A stretch of 6,268 nucleotides of DNA from Bdellovibrionales bacterium (GTDB lineage Bacteria > Bdellovibrionota > JAFGOL01). Made by a program: the position numbers and the translations under genes. Every line of letters starts with the position of its first letter. The stretch's first letter is position 1. Shown piece by piece: positions 1-6,120 of the stretch. The DNA is taken from assembly GCA_022707945.1 (NCBI GenBank), contig JAKIZQ010000060.1, positions 1 through 6,268 on the forward strand, written 5' to 3'. The notes under the pieces are model-generated. The model saw only the letters and a list, made by a program, of their open reading frames with translations. It made no database searches and was not told the DNA's origin.

Positions 1-656
1 GTAAAACGTTCTGCAGAAAAATTACTGAACTGTTTGTAATAACGTTTATCCAGAGTAGTCTCTATCCTCATTGGAACCTTGTATTTACTGATATCTATTA
101 CTTGTGTATAAAGCTCGTCAGTTCCGTTCAAAGCAAGTTCTGCACCAGATATTTCAAGTTCTGTTGGTTCTATCTTAACCCCTTCTAATCTATAACCACT
201 AATAAGTTCACCGACTATACTAGGGATAACTTTTACCTTTTTTCTTCCTAGTTTCTCTACTTTTATATTAACCTCTGCAGGATAATATTCTAACACCTTA
301 ACACCTATCGGAAGGTTCATCATGTCCGAATAAAATTTATAGACGAACTGAGTTTCTTTTCTTCCACGTATATCCAGTTTTATGAATTCACGTCTATCCA
401 TTACTTCTCTAATGAATATTCTTGGACCATTCAATTTAATATCAATAAATTTTGGGGTATCGTCACTAACTACAAAACCTGGTGCTGTAACATAATTTAT
501 TGCAACTCTTTTAACAGACTCAACTCTTTCTGAACTTGTTACAGTAAACCAAAGCCCAATAGCCAACAACAACGACAAAGATTTTAAATGCAAATCCTTT
601 AGGAATATATTTTTGATCATTCTCTTATAATGGTGTGAACGGATCTTCTTAGGCAT
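1..656 (-). CDS. cdaR: YbbR-domain protein CdaR, partner of the diadenylate cyclase (C-terminus off the window)
   Basis: Translating the minus strand from ATG 656-654 gives 218 uninterrupted codons running off base 1, so the 3' end is missing. A short basic N-terminus (MPKKIRSHHYKRM) precedes one hydrophobic segment at about residues 24-39 (LSLLLAIGLWFTVT), the single N-terminal anchor of this family. Two YbbR-like repeats follow, at about residues 45-120 and 127-205. They show the recurring pattern of a Pro/Gly turn, 'IKLNGPR', 'KLDIRG', 'YPAEVNIKVEKLG', then 'VIPSIVGELISGYRL', 'VKIEPTELEISGAE' and 'VIDISKY'. In known systems the extracytoplasmic YbbR domains bind and modulate CdaA. The ATG overlaps the cdaA stop codon (TAATG), with a purine-rich AAAGGGG 8 nt upstream, which supports this start over Met13 (620). 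The family call is firm; the regulatory role is inferred from the family and from adjacency to cdaA. Confidence 0.9.
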   Translation of the reverse strand, partial: MPKKIRSHHYKRMIKNIFLKDLHLKSLSLLLAIGLWFTVTSSERVESVKRVAINYVTAPGFVVSDDTPKFIDIKLNGPRIFIREVMDRREFIKLDIRGRKETQFVYKFYSDMMNLPIGVKVLEYYPAEVNIKVEKLGRKKVKVIPSIVGELISGYRLEGVKIEPTELEISGAELALNGTDELYTQVIDISKYKVPMRIETTLDKRYYKQFSNFSAERF

Positions 657-1438
657 TATTTTTTCCCCTTTCCACCAAATATTTCATACAGGGTCTTTCT
701 TAGTTCAGGACCATCAAGGGACCTTATTAAATTACCATCTACAGCAACTGACATTTGTCTTTGTTCTTCAGAAACGACTATAACGACAGCATCTGTAACC
801 TCTGCCAAACCTATTGCCGCCCTATGTCTTGTTCCAAGTGTTTTTTCTATTCCAGTACTATTTGTAAGAGGCAAAAAACATCCAGCCGCAAAGAGCCTTC
901 CATCCTTTATTAATACAGCTCCGTCATGCATAGGGGACGAAGTAGAAAATATACTTGCTATAAGTTCTGGTTTTAATTCTGCATCGAAATTAGTACCTAT
1001 TTCTACCGCATCAACGAGTGAAATACTTCTTTCTATAGCGATAAGAGCACCTATCTTCTTCCTAGAAAGAGAAATGCAAGACTTTACTAACTGTTCTATA
1101 AAATGTTCTTGATCGCTTTTTTGTTGACCAATATTAAAGAAAGGAGCCTTTCCTATTTTGGCTAACAATTTTTTAATATCGTCTTGGAACACTATGATTA
1201 TTATGATGACAAGATAACTAAAGAACCTTCTTAATATTTCGTGCAAGGTAATAAGTCCAAAAGAAACAGAAATAACATAAAGTGATGCAAAAACTACAAG
1301 GCCTACCAAAGCCTGTACTGCTCTAGTGCCTCTAATAAGCACCAATAATTTGTATATTATAAAAGCTACAACGATAATATCAACAGCGTCTATCCATCTA
1401 AAGCTAGAAATAGCATCTTTTGCTATCAGATCCAGCAC
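656..1438 (-). CDS. cdaA: Membrane-bound diadenylate cyclase CdaA (c-di-AMP synthase)
   Basis: CdaA condenses two ATP into cyclic di-AMP, a second messenger tied to turgor, potassium transport and cell-wall homeostasis. The 260-residue protein has the normal CdaA length and layout. Three membrane segments lie at about residues 19-35, 43-62 and 72-85, followed by a charged linker (QDDIKKLLAKIG) and a cytoplasmic DAC domain from about 110 to 235. Both catalytic signatures are intact: the DGA motif at 172-174 (in MHDGAVLIKDGRL) and the RHR motif at 204-206 (in LGTRHRAAIGLAE). The C-terminus is Gly/Lys-rich. The start is a GTG (1438-1436) placed 7 nt after AAGGAG, and it overlaps the end of folP by 13 nt, so translational coupling is likely. 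CdaR follows with a 1-nt overlap, the usual cdaA-cdaR pairing. Identification is secure; the c-di-AMP targets in this organism are not visible here. Confidence 0.96.
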   Translation of the reverse strand: MLDLIAKDAISSFRWIDAVDIIVVAFIIYKLLVLIRGTRAVQALVGLVVFASLYVISVSFGLITLHEILRRFFSYLVIIIIIVFQDDIKKLLAKIGKAPFFNIGQQKSDQEHFIEQLVKSCISLSRKKIGALIAIERSISLVDAVEIGTNFDAELKPELIASIFSTSSPMHDGAVLIKDGRLFAAGCFLPLTNSTGIEKTLGTRHRAAIGLAEVTDAVVIVVSEEQRQMSVAVDGNLIRSLDGPELRKTLYEIFGGKGKK

Positions 1439-2634
1439 TTTGATACTCCTTGTATCGCATTAAAGGCCTTTATAACCCCTTTTAGACCCTCTGGGTCATG
1501 CGTCCTAAATATTTTAACACCCCGCTCCATCAAATACAATGATATGGCGTTACAAACAGGGTCCCTAGTGTCAATATTTAGACCACTTATCTTACCAACA
1601 TATGATTTTCTACTTATCCCTGCACAAACGGCAAAACCCAGCGACGTAACAGATCCAATACCATGTAGCAAGTTACTTGTATCGTTAATTGAAAGGCCAA
1701 AGCCTATACCTGGGTCCATTATTAACCTTTCAGGATCTAGCCCATAGTTCAAGAACCTTTCTTTGCTCTTTTGACAAAAATCCATGAATAGACCAACAGG
1801 GTCATCTCTATCAGTGTCTGGAGTTTCTCCCCTAAATCCTTTAGTGGAATTATTCATCATAGCAAGAACACTTGCACCGCTTTGCTGTATTTCATTTATT
1901 ACAGGCTCTATTGCAGAACCAGCACTTATATCATTAACGAGGGTTGCTCCAAGTTTTAAAGCTTCTTTTATTACCTGTGGTTTATATGAATCTATAGAAA
2001 CATTCACATCAAAGTTAGAACGAACAGCCTTCACTATTGGGAGGACCCTTTCCATCTCTTCTTGTTCTGTTACTACGTTGCTGTCTGGACGGGTTGATTC
2101 TCCTCCCACATCTATTACATTAGCTCCAGCAGATACAAGTTCTTCTACTCGCTTCATAGCAGAATCATAATTAAAGAACTTTCCTCCATCTGAAAATGAA
2201 TCTGGAGTTATATTCAATATCCCAATAACAACAAAATCCTTAGAAAGATCATATCTTTTACTGCCTATATTTACGATAGCTACGTCGCTACCTAAAGCAA
2301 GTTCTACAGAGTTCACCAACAGATTAAAACAATCTGGTTGTTGTTTCATTTTTCTAACGAAACGATCAAGCTGGGCTTTTGTTCCCATTAAAATAACGTC
2401 GGTAAAAGGTTCTTTACAGGCATAGCTGTGTCTACTTATTGCCGCATCTCCACCACAAGCAAGCATTTCTTGTTTTATTATGTTTGCCCAAGAGGTCTTA
2501 ACACTCTTTAACATTATATTAAGATGTTGTGCTTTTGCACAAAGCCCTAGTAATGCCGCAGGCTCCACGCCCACAGAATTTATTATTTCTTTTAGCCGTT
2601 TATCATCCCTGTAAGTTATCCGATACGCTTGCAT
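1426..2634 (-). CDS. folP: Dihydropteroate synthase with N-terminal extension
   Basis: FolP joins para-aminobenzoate to dihydropterin pyrophosphate in folate synthesis and is the sulfonamide target. From ATG 2634 the protein has 402 residues, against roughly 270-280 for the common form. About 130 extra N-terminal residues precede the TIM barrel. Barrel motifs, in order: ILNITPDSFSDGG (139-151, loop 1), IDVGGESTRP (174-183, loop 2), SIDSYKP (213-219), NDIS (234-237), MDPGIGFG (306-313), GISRKS (339-344, with the phosphate-binding SRK) and RTHDPEG (377-383). The extension contains 'LKSVKTSWANIIKQEMLACGGDAA' and 'TDVILMGTKAQLDRFVRKMKQQP'. It resembles the long FolP type I recall from thermophiles and Deltaproteobacteria; its function is unknown to me. 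A GTG at 2667 would add 11 residues, but AAGAGG sits 6 nt before ATG 2634. The gene overlaps ftsH by 32 nt and cdaA by 13 nt. Confidence 0.95.
   Translation of the reverse strand: MQAYRITYRDDKRLKEIINSVGVEPAALLGLCAKAQHLNIMLKSVKTSWANIIKQEMLACGGDAAISRHSYACKEPFTDVILMGTKAQLDRFVRKMKQQPDCFNLLVNSVELALGSDVAIVNIGSKRYDLSKDFVVIGILNITPDSFSDGGKFFNYDSAMKRVEELVSAGANVIDVGGESTRPDSNVVTEQEEMERVLPIVKAVRSNFDVNVSIDSYKPQVIKEALKLGATLVNDISAGSAIEPVINEIQQSGASVLAMMNNSTKGFRGETPDTDRDDPVGLFMDFCQKSKERFLNYGLDPERLIMDPGIGFGLSINDTSNLLHGIGSVTSLGFAVCAGISRKSYVGKISGLNIDTRDPVCNAISLYLMERGVKIFRTHDPEGLKGVIKAFNAIQGVSKCWI
1446..1451 (-). promoter_or_regulatory. Ribosome binding site of cdaA inside folP
   Basis: On the minus strand the sequence reads AAGGAG, then TATCAAA, then GTG. 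This is a near-perfect Shine-Dalgarno sequence with a 7-nt spacer. It lies in the last codons of folP (reading Gln-Gly-Val-Ser there) and decides for the GTG at 1438 as the cdaA start. Confidence 0.8.
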
Positions 2635-4462
2635 TAACAGCCTCTTTTTTTGGTGGCAAAGAACCACCGTTCATCAACATATCAACTTCTTCTGCACTAA
2701 GCATTTCTCTTTCCAATAGTGCGTCAGAAAGTTTGAGTAGTTTTTCTTTATTCTTAGAAATAAGATCTGTTGCTTCTTTATAACATTTTACAACTATATC
2801 TTTTACTTCTGCATCTATCATTTTAGCTGTTTCTTCGCTATAGTTCTTAACTGTAGCAAATTCTTTTCCAAGGAATATTTGCTCGTGCTCGTTGCCCCAT
2901 CTTAGTGGACCCATTTTTTCACTCATACCCCAAGCACATACCATTTTTCTTGCTATGTCAGAGGCTCGTTCTATATCGTTGCTTGCTCCAGTAGTCTGTA
3001 TAGCCAACACAACTTCCTCTGCTATCCTTCCACCCATCAACACCTTGATATCTGCAATAGCCTTGCTCTTCTTTAAAAGATACCTGTCATCCTCTGGAAG
3101 TGTTTGGGTTACACCCATTGCCATTCCGTGAGGTATTATAGTTACCTTGTGTATTGGATCTGCATCTTCTACAAGTTTTGCAAGTATTGTGTGGCCTGCT
3201 TCGTGTATAGCTGTTGTTTTCTTCTCTTCTTCGCTGATTATCATACTTTTTCTTGCAACACCCATTATTATCTTATCTTTTGCACGTTCAACGCTGTGCA
3301 TACAAATATTAGTTCTTCCGTCCCTTGCCGCTATTAAAGCCGCTTCGTTCATAAGACTTTCAAGGTCGGCACCAGTAAAACCTGGAGTAGCTCTTGCTAT
3401 GGTCTCAAGATTAACGTCGTCATTTAATGGTTTATTGCCCGCATGGACTTTTAATATTTGTTTCCTTCCTCTAACATCAGGTCTGTTAACTATTACACGT
3501 CTATCAAATCTTCCCGGTCTTAAGAGTGCAGGATCAAGTACATCTGGTCTGTTAGTCGCTGATATTAAGATAACTCCTTCATTAGGTTCAAAACCATCCA
3601 TTTCAACAAGCAATTGGTTAAGTGTTTGTTCCCTTTCATCATGACCACCACCAAGACCTGCTCCACGGTGCCTTCCAACAGCATCTATTTCATCTATGAA
3701 TATTATGCAAGGAGCATTCTTTTTACCTTGTTCAAAAAGGTCCCTTACTCTGCTTGCACCAACTCCAACGAACATTTCAACAAAATCAGAACCGCTTATG
3801 CTAAAAAATGGAACATCTGCTTCTCCTGCTATAGCCCTAGCAAGTAGTGTTTTACCTGTACCTGGTGCACCAACTAAAAGCACTCCCTTTGGTATCCTTC
3901 CACCAAGTTTTGTGTATTTTTTAGGGTCCTTAAGAAAGTCAACGAACTCCTTTAATTCCTCTTTAGCCTCATCAACACCTGCTACGTCCTTAAAAGAAAC
4001 TTTCTTTTTTGATTCATTTAAAAGACGTGCCCTACTTTTTCCAAAGCTCATTGCTTTTCCACCACCAGCCTGAAGCTGACGCATAAATGCAAAGAACAGC
4101 ACGAATAAAAGTATCATCGGTCCCCAGTTAATTAGTATCTGTTGCCAAAGCGGGGATTTTTCTTCTTCCTCGTAGTTTGGAGTAATACCATAAGACCTTA
4201 CAAGCTTAAAGGCTTCGTCCCCTGTAGTTCCAACTGTTTTAAAATATTTACCCTCGTTGTAGTCTGGTTTAAATTTTCCCTGTATCTTTTGAGTACCCTT
4301 AAAAGTTACTTCTGCAACTTTTCCAGATTCAAGATCCTTTACAAAGGTAGAAAAAGGTAGATCCATGCTGGACTGTTTGTGTCCATCGAAAGTCCTAAAA
4401 ACTCCTATAAAGATAAGTAACATTACTAACCACAATGCTATGGTCTTATAAGATTGTTTCAT
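2603..4462 (-). CDS. ftsH: ATP-dependent zinc metalloprotease FtsH
   Basis: FtsH is a hexameric, membrane-anchored AAA+ protease that extracts and degrades membrane proteins and unstable cytoplasmic regulators. The 619 residues match the usual length. A first membrane segment (about 8-23) is followed by a periplasmic FtsH_ext domain (about 28-105) and a second membrane segment (about 109-127). The AAA domain has Walker A GAPGTGKT (198-205), the pore-loop FVG (231-233), Walker B IIFIDE (253-258) and the second region of homology ATNRPDVLDPALLRPGRFDRR (302-322) with arginine fingers R315 and R318. The M41 protease domain has the zinc motif HEAGH (420-424, catalytic E421) and the likely third zinc ligand D496 in GASNDIERA. 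All key residues are present. It is the first visible gene of the ftsH-folP-cdaA-cdaR transcript; its last 32 nt overlap folP. The start ATG 4462 is preceded by AAGGAGG with a long 12-nt spacer. Confidence 0.98.
   Translation of the reverse strand: MKQSYKTIALWLVMLLIFIGVFRTFDGHKQSSMDLPFSTFVKDLESGKVAEVTFKGTQKIQGKFKPDYNEGKYFKTVGTTGDEAFKLVRSYGITPNYEEEEKSPLWQQILINWGPMILLFVLFFAFMRQLQAGGGKAMSFGKSRARLLNESKKKVSFKDVAGVDEAKEELKEFVDFLKDPKKYTKLGGRIPKGVLLVGAPGTGKTLLARAIAGEADVPFFSISGSDFVEMFVGVGASRVRDLFEQGKKNAPCIIFIDEIDAVGRHRGAGLGGGHDEREQTLNQLLVEMDGFEPNEGVILISATNRPDVLDPALLRPGRFDRRVIVNRPDVRGRKQILKVHAGNKPLNDDVNLETIARATPGFTGADLESLMNEAALIAARDGRTNICMHSVERAKDKIIMGVARKSMIISEEEKKTTAIHEAGHTILAKLVEDADPIHKVTIIPHGMAMGVTQTLPEDDRYLLKKSKAIADIKVLMGGRIAEEVVLAIQTTGASNDIERASDIARKMVCAWGMSEKMGPLRWGNEHEQIFLGKEFATVKNYSEETAKMIDAEVKDIVVKCYKEATDLISKNKEKLLKLSDALLEREMLSAEEVDMLMNGGSLPPKKEAVNASVSDNLQG
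2641..2646 (-). promoter_or_regulatory. Ribosome binding site of folP inside ftsH
   Basis: The minus strand reads AAGAGG followed by 6 nt (CTGTTA) and then ATG 2634-2632. This site lies within the 3' coding part of ftsH. It favours ATG 2634 over the upstream in-frame GTG at 2667, which would leave the site inside the coding region. Confidence 0.7.
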
Positions 4463-4474
4463 TTTTTATGTGTT

Positions 4475-4481
4475 CCTCCTT
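4475..4481 (-). promoter_or_regulatory. Ribosome binding site of ftsH with long spacer
   Basis: The minus strand reads AAGGAGG, then 12 nt (AACACATAAAAA), then ATG 4462. The motif is a seven-base consensus match, but its spacing is longer than the usual 5-9 nt. I see no ATG, GTG or TTG start closer to it in frame. Confidence 0.7.
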
Positions 4482-4529
4482 AAAGCCAAAACTGGCAGGA
4501 AAAGTAACATGTAAGGCCAATAAGGTCAA
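4481..4529. repeat. Three copies of a 9-nt direct repeat in the ftsH promoter region
   Basis: TAAAGCCAA (4481-4489), TAAGGCCAA (4512-4520) and TAAGGTCAA (4521-4529) share the form TAARGYCAA. The last two are in tandem. On the minus strand they read TTGRCYTTA, and the distal copy contains the candidate -35 box of ftsH. They could be an operator for an unknown regulator, or a chance feature of AT-rich DNA. The positions are certain; the function is a guess. Confidence 0.4.
4501..4529 (-). promoter_or_regulatory. Candidate sigma-70-type promoter of the ftsH operon
   Basis: On the minus strand TTGACC (4529-4524) matches five of six bases of the -35 consensus. It is followed by a 17-nt spacer and TACTTT (4506-4501), a weak -10 that is preceded by an extended-10 TG (TGTTACTTT). 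This would start transcription near 4494, giving a leader of about 32 nt. The leader includes a small GCCA-GTTT-TGGC hairpin (4485-4496) just before the ribosome binding site. It is predicted by eye only. Confidence 0.4.
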
Positions 4530-4603
4530 ATATTATCGCGGTTTTATAGCTATCTTTATGACTAAACTAAAGTTATATGATTAAAGGTCCGATATGTAAA
4601 GAC

Positions 4604-4816
4604 ATGAAGATATTAATAAGCCTCTTAATAACACTATCCTTTAATTTGATGGCTGATGAAATACCATTCCAGCCTTCAGAAGAAGAACTCCAAATGGCAA
4701 GAACCTTTCGCTACAATCACACAGATAGCATTTATGAGCAGGATGATGCAACGGAATGTGGTTCAAGGTTCTTTGATGACACAAAAGATTCATTAAAATG
4801 CATCCAACAAAGATAA
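4604..4816 (+). CDS. Small exported protein of unknown function
   Basis: I do not recognise this protein. From ATG 4604 it has 70 residues and begins with a good signal-peptide pattern: MK, then a hydrophobic core ILISLLITLSFNL, then MA before DEIPF, a likely signal peptidase I site after Ala17. The predicted mature part is about 53 residues, acidic and polar (QPSEEELQMARTF, YEQDD), with two cysteines (Cys52 and Cys66) that could form a disulfide outside the cytoplasm. An in-frame ATG at 4577 would add nine residues (MIKGPICKD) before the signal peptide; neither start has a clear ribosome binding site. The gene is divergent from ftsH and lies 49 nt before the next plus-strand gene. The signal peptide and uninterrupted frame support a real gene, but it is short enough that a chance ORF cannot be excluded. 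Confidence 0.55.
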   Translation: MKILISLLITLSFNLMADEIPFQPSEEELQMARTFRYNHTDSIYEQDDATECGSRFFDDTKDSLKCIQQR

Positions 4817-4819
4817 GAC

Positions 4820-4825
4820 TATAAT
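4820..4825 (+). promoter_or_regulatory. Consensus -10 box (TATAAT) upstream of the DgcN-like gene
   Basis: A perfect TATAAT begins four bases after the stop codon of the small gene. Transcription would start near 4832, about 34 nt before ATG 4866. No good -35 hexamer lies 16-18 nt upstream (the bases there read about AATGCA). A second AT-rich -10-like TATATT occurs at 4830-4835. The box suggests that the downstream gene has its own promoter, but AT-rich DNA makes chance matches common. Confidence 0.4.
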
Positions 4826-4865
4826 ACTTTATATTTCTTTTTTCTTGTGGCATAAATCCTTGCTT

Positions 4866-5945
4866 ATGAAAAACTTTAAAAAAGCGGCTTTAATGGTAGA
4901 AGGGGCAAAAGATATCTTTCAATCCAAGACAGCGTCTGCCCTTTTAAGATATAGAAGATCAGACTGTGCTTTTCTGATAGACAACACTCACTCAGAAAAT
5001 AAGCCAAATATTTATTCTGATTCTGGTCTAAAAGTAGTCAACAGCGTAGCTGATTTAAAGAACGATACAGATGCGCTGGTGCTTTGCATGGTGCTTCCAG
5101 AAGGTACACTTCCTAGTCGCTGGATAGAAGAGATAGTTTCTGCAATAAAGAACAATATAGATATAATAAATCCGCTACACATAAATTTTGGTACTATACC
5201 GCAAATAAGTTCTCAATTAGGTGGTGTAGACGCTGATTCCACAGAATATAAGACCATGTTCAAGAACAGCAAAGCTGTAATATACAATATAAGGGTAGTT
5301 CCCAGTGATCTGGAATTATTTTCTTTAAAAGTATTACAGACAAAAGCAAAAAGAGTGCTCACCGTTGGATCTGACTGCAATATAGGTAAAATGTTGACCA
5401 CTCTGGAGCTAAATAAACTTGCTAAAGGTAAAGGTCTTAACAGTAGTTTTATAGCTACAGGACAAATAGGAATACTAATAAAAGGTAGTGGCATCGCCGT
5501 GGACAGAGTAATATGCGATTTTTTACCTGGGGCTGTAGAAAGATTAATACTAGCTGAAAAAGACAACGACATAGTTTTTGTAGAAGGACAAGGTTCCATC
5601 TTCCAACCAATATATTCTGGAGTAACACTTGGACTCATACATGGTACAGCGCCAGATGCGATGGTATTCTGCCATGTCCCTTCAAGAAAAAAACTCCGTT
5701 ACACAGACATAAACATCCCAGACTATAAATTCATGATACGTATGCACGAAGATATTTCATCCATAGTTAATAAAACAAAAATCGTTGGAATATCACTCAA
5801 CTGTTTTGATCTTAGTAAAGAACAGGCCTTGGACGAGATAAAACGTGCAGAAGACATAACTGGTCTTCCTGCTACTGACCCAGTCAAGTTCGGTTCAGAA
5901 AAACTCATAGATTCAGTAACAAAGTATCTTTTCTCTAACAAATAA
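4866..5945 (+). CDS. dgcN: DUF1611 / DgcN-family P-loop protein (possible D-glutamate N-acetyltransferase)
   Basis: The 359-residue protein from ATG 4866 matches the two-part DUF1611 layout: an N-terminal Rossmann-like half (about 1-120), then a P-loop NTPase-like half. Visible family motifs are VGSDCNIGKMLTT (167-179, P-loop-like), ATGQIGILI (197-205), VEGQGSIFQPIYSGVTLGLIHG (240-261) and PDAMVFCHVPSR (263-274). Family member DgcN N-acetylates D-glutamate, after which DgcA yields 2-oxoglutarate. Relatives often sit beside an L-Ala-D/L-Glu (dipeptide) epimerase, suggesting use of cell-wall D-amino acids. No such partner lies in this window, so the substrate is uncertain. A TTG at 4845 would add seven residues (MWHKSLL). 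ATG 4866 is preferred by codon type and because the family pattern begins soon after it. Neither start has a Shine-Dalgarno sequence. Family call firm, reaction inferred. Confidence 0.85.
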   Translation: MKNFKKAALMVEGAKDIFQSKTASALLRYRRSDCAFLIDNTHSENKPNIYSDSGLKVVNSVADLKNDTDALVLCMVLPEGTLPSRWIEEIVSAIKNNIDIINPLHINFGTIPQISSQLGGVDADSTEYKTMFKNSKAVIYNIRVVPSDLELFSLKVLQTKAKRVLTVGSDCNIGKMLTTLELNKLAKGKGLNSSFIATGQIGILIKGSGIAVDRVICDFLPGAVERLILAEKDNDIVFVEGQGSIFQPIYSGVTLGLIHGTAPDAMVFCHVPSRKKLRYTDINIPDYKFMIRMHEDISSIVNKTKIVGISLNCFDLSKEQALDEIKRAEDITGLPATDPVKFGSEKLIDSVTKYLFSNK

Positions 5946-5961
5946 AGCCTTGCATCCATGG

Positions 5962-6120
5962 GTAATAGGTAATTAAGTCTCTGAACGAACTGTCGGAGGT
6001 TTTGGGCACCACACTAGCCAAGACGAGCGTTAAAAAATGCACATTTGCATTTTTAGTGAGACGAGGCTTTAGTGTGGTCAAAACCGTAGACTCAAGTGAA
6101 GAGACTTAATTACCTATTAC
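5962..6120. repeat. 159-bp imperfect palindrome with 21-bp perfect terminal inverted repeats
   Basis: Bases 5962-5982 are the exact reverse complement of 6100-6120; the arm begins GTAATAGGTAATTAAG. After an unpaired stretch of about 15 nt per side, pairing resumes at 5998-6004 with 6079-6085 (GGTTTTG) and at 6008-6016 with 6070-6078 (ACCACACTA), then a short 6017-6019 with 6065-6067. At the centre is a 9-bp hairpin (6033-6041 with 6046-6054). The element separates two convergent genes, beginning 16 nt after the DgcN-like stop and including the stop of the minus-strand gene. There is no ORF inside and no clear flanking target-site duplication. It could be a MITE-like or palindromic repeat, a bidirectional terminator, or a structured RNA. 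The structure is certain from the sequence; its nature is not. Confidence 0.85.
6033..6054. terminator. Central A-tract/T-tract hairpin, possible bidirectional terminator
   Basis: AAAAATGCA (6033-6041), a four-base loop CATT, then TGCATTTTT (6046-6054) form a perfect 9-bp stem. On either strand the 3' half ends in five or six T residues. The position between convergent genes fits a shared terminator. However, the stem has only two G-C pairs and the T-run belongs to the stem itself, so alone it would be a weak intrinsic terminator. It may work only as the tip of the larger palindrome. Confidence 0.35.

Noticed and set aside
2635..2667. GTG at 2667 as the folP start.
   Set aside because: It would add 11 residues (MVLCHQKKRLL) and place the AAGAGG ribosome binding site inside the coding region. 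ATG 2634 is correctly spaced from that site.
4463..4603. CIRCE-type or sigma-32-type heat-shock control of ftsH.
   Set aside because: No TTAGCACTC-N9-GAGTGCTAA repeat and no clear heat-shock sigma promoter can be seen.
4641..4853. Minus-strand ORF of 70 codons antisense to the small exported protein.
   Set aside because: It has no ribosome binding site or family-like sequence. The plus-strand frame has a proper signal peptide and fits its neighbours better.
5213..5638. Minus-strand ORF of 141 codons within the DgcN-like gene, and other long antisense ORFs inside ftsH and folP.
   Set aside because: These lie opposite strongly conserved coding sequence, have low-complexity Ser/Leu-rich translations typical of antisense frames, and lack start signals.
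5962..6120. Palindrome as an integron attC site or a retron non-coding RNA.
   Set aside because: The ends lack the RYYYAAC and GTTRRRY core sites of attC. No integrase, cassette array or reverse transcriptase is visible within the window. Inverted ends alone are not enough.
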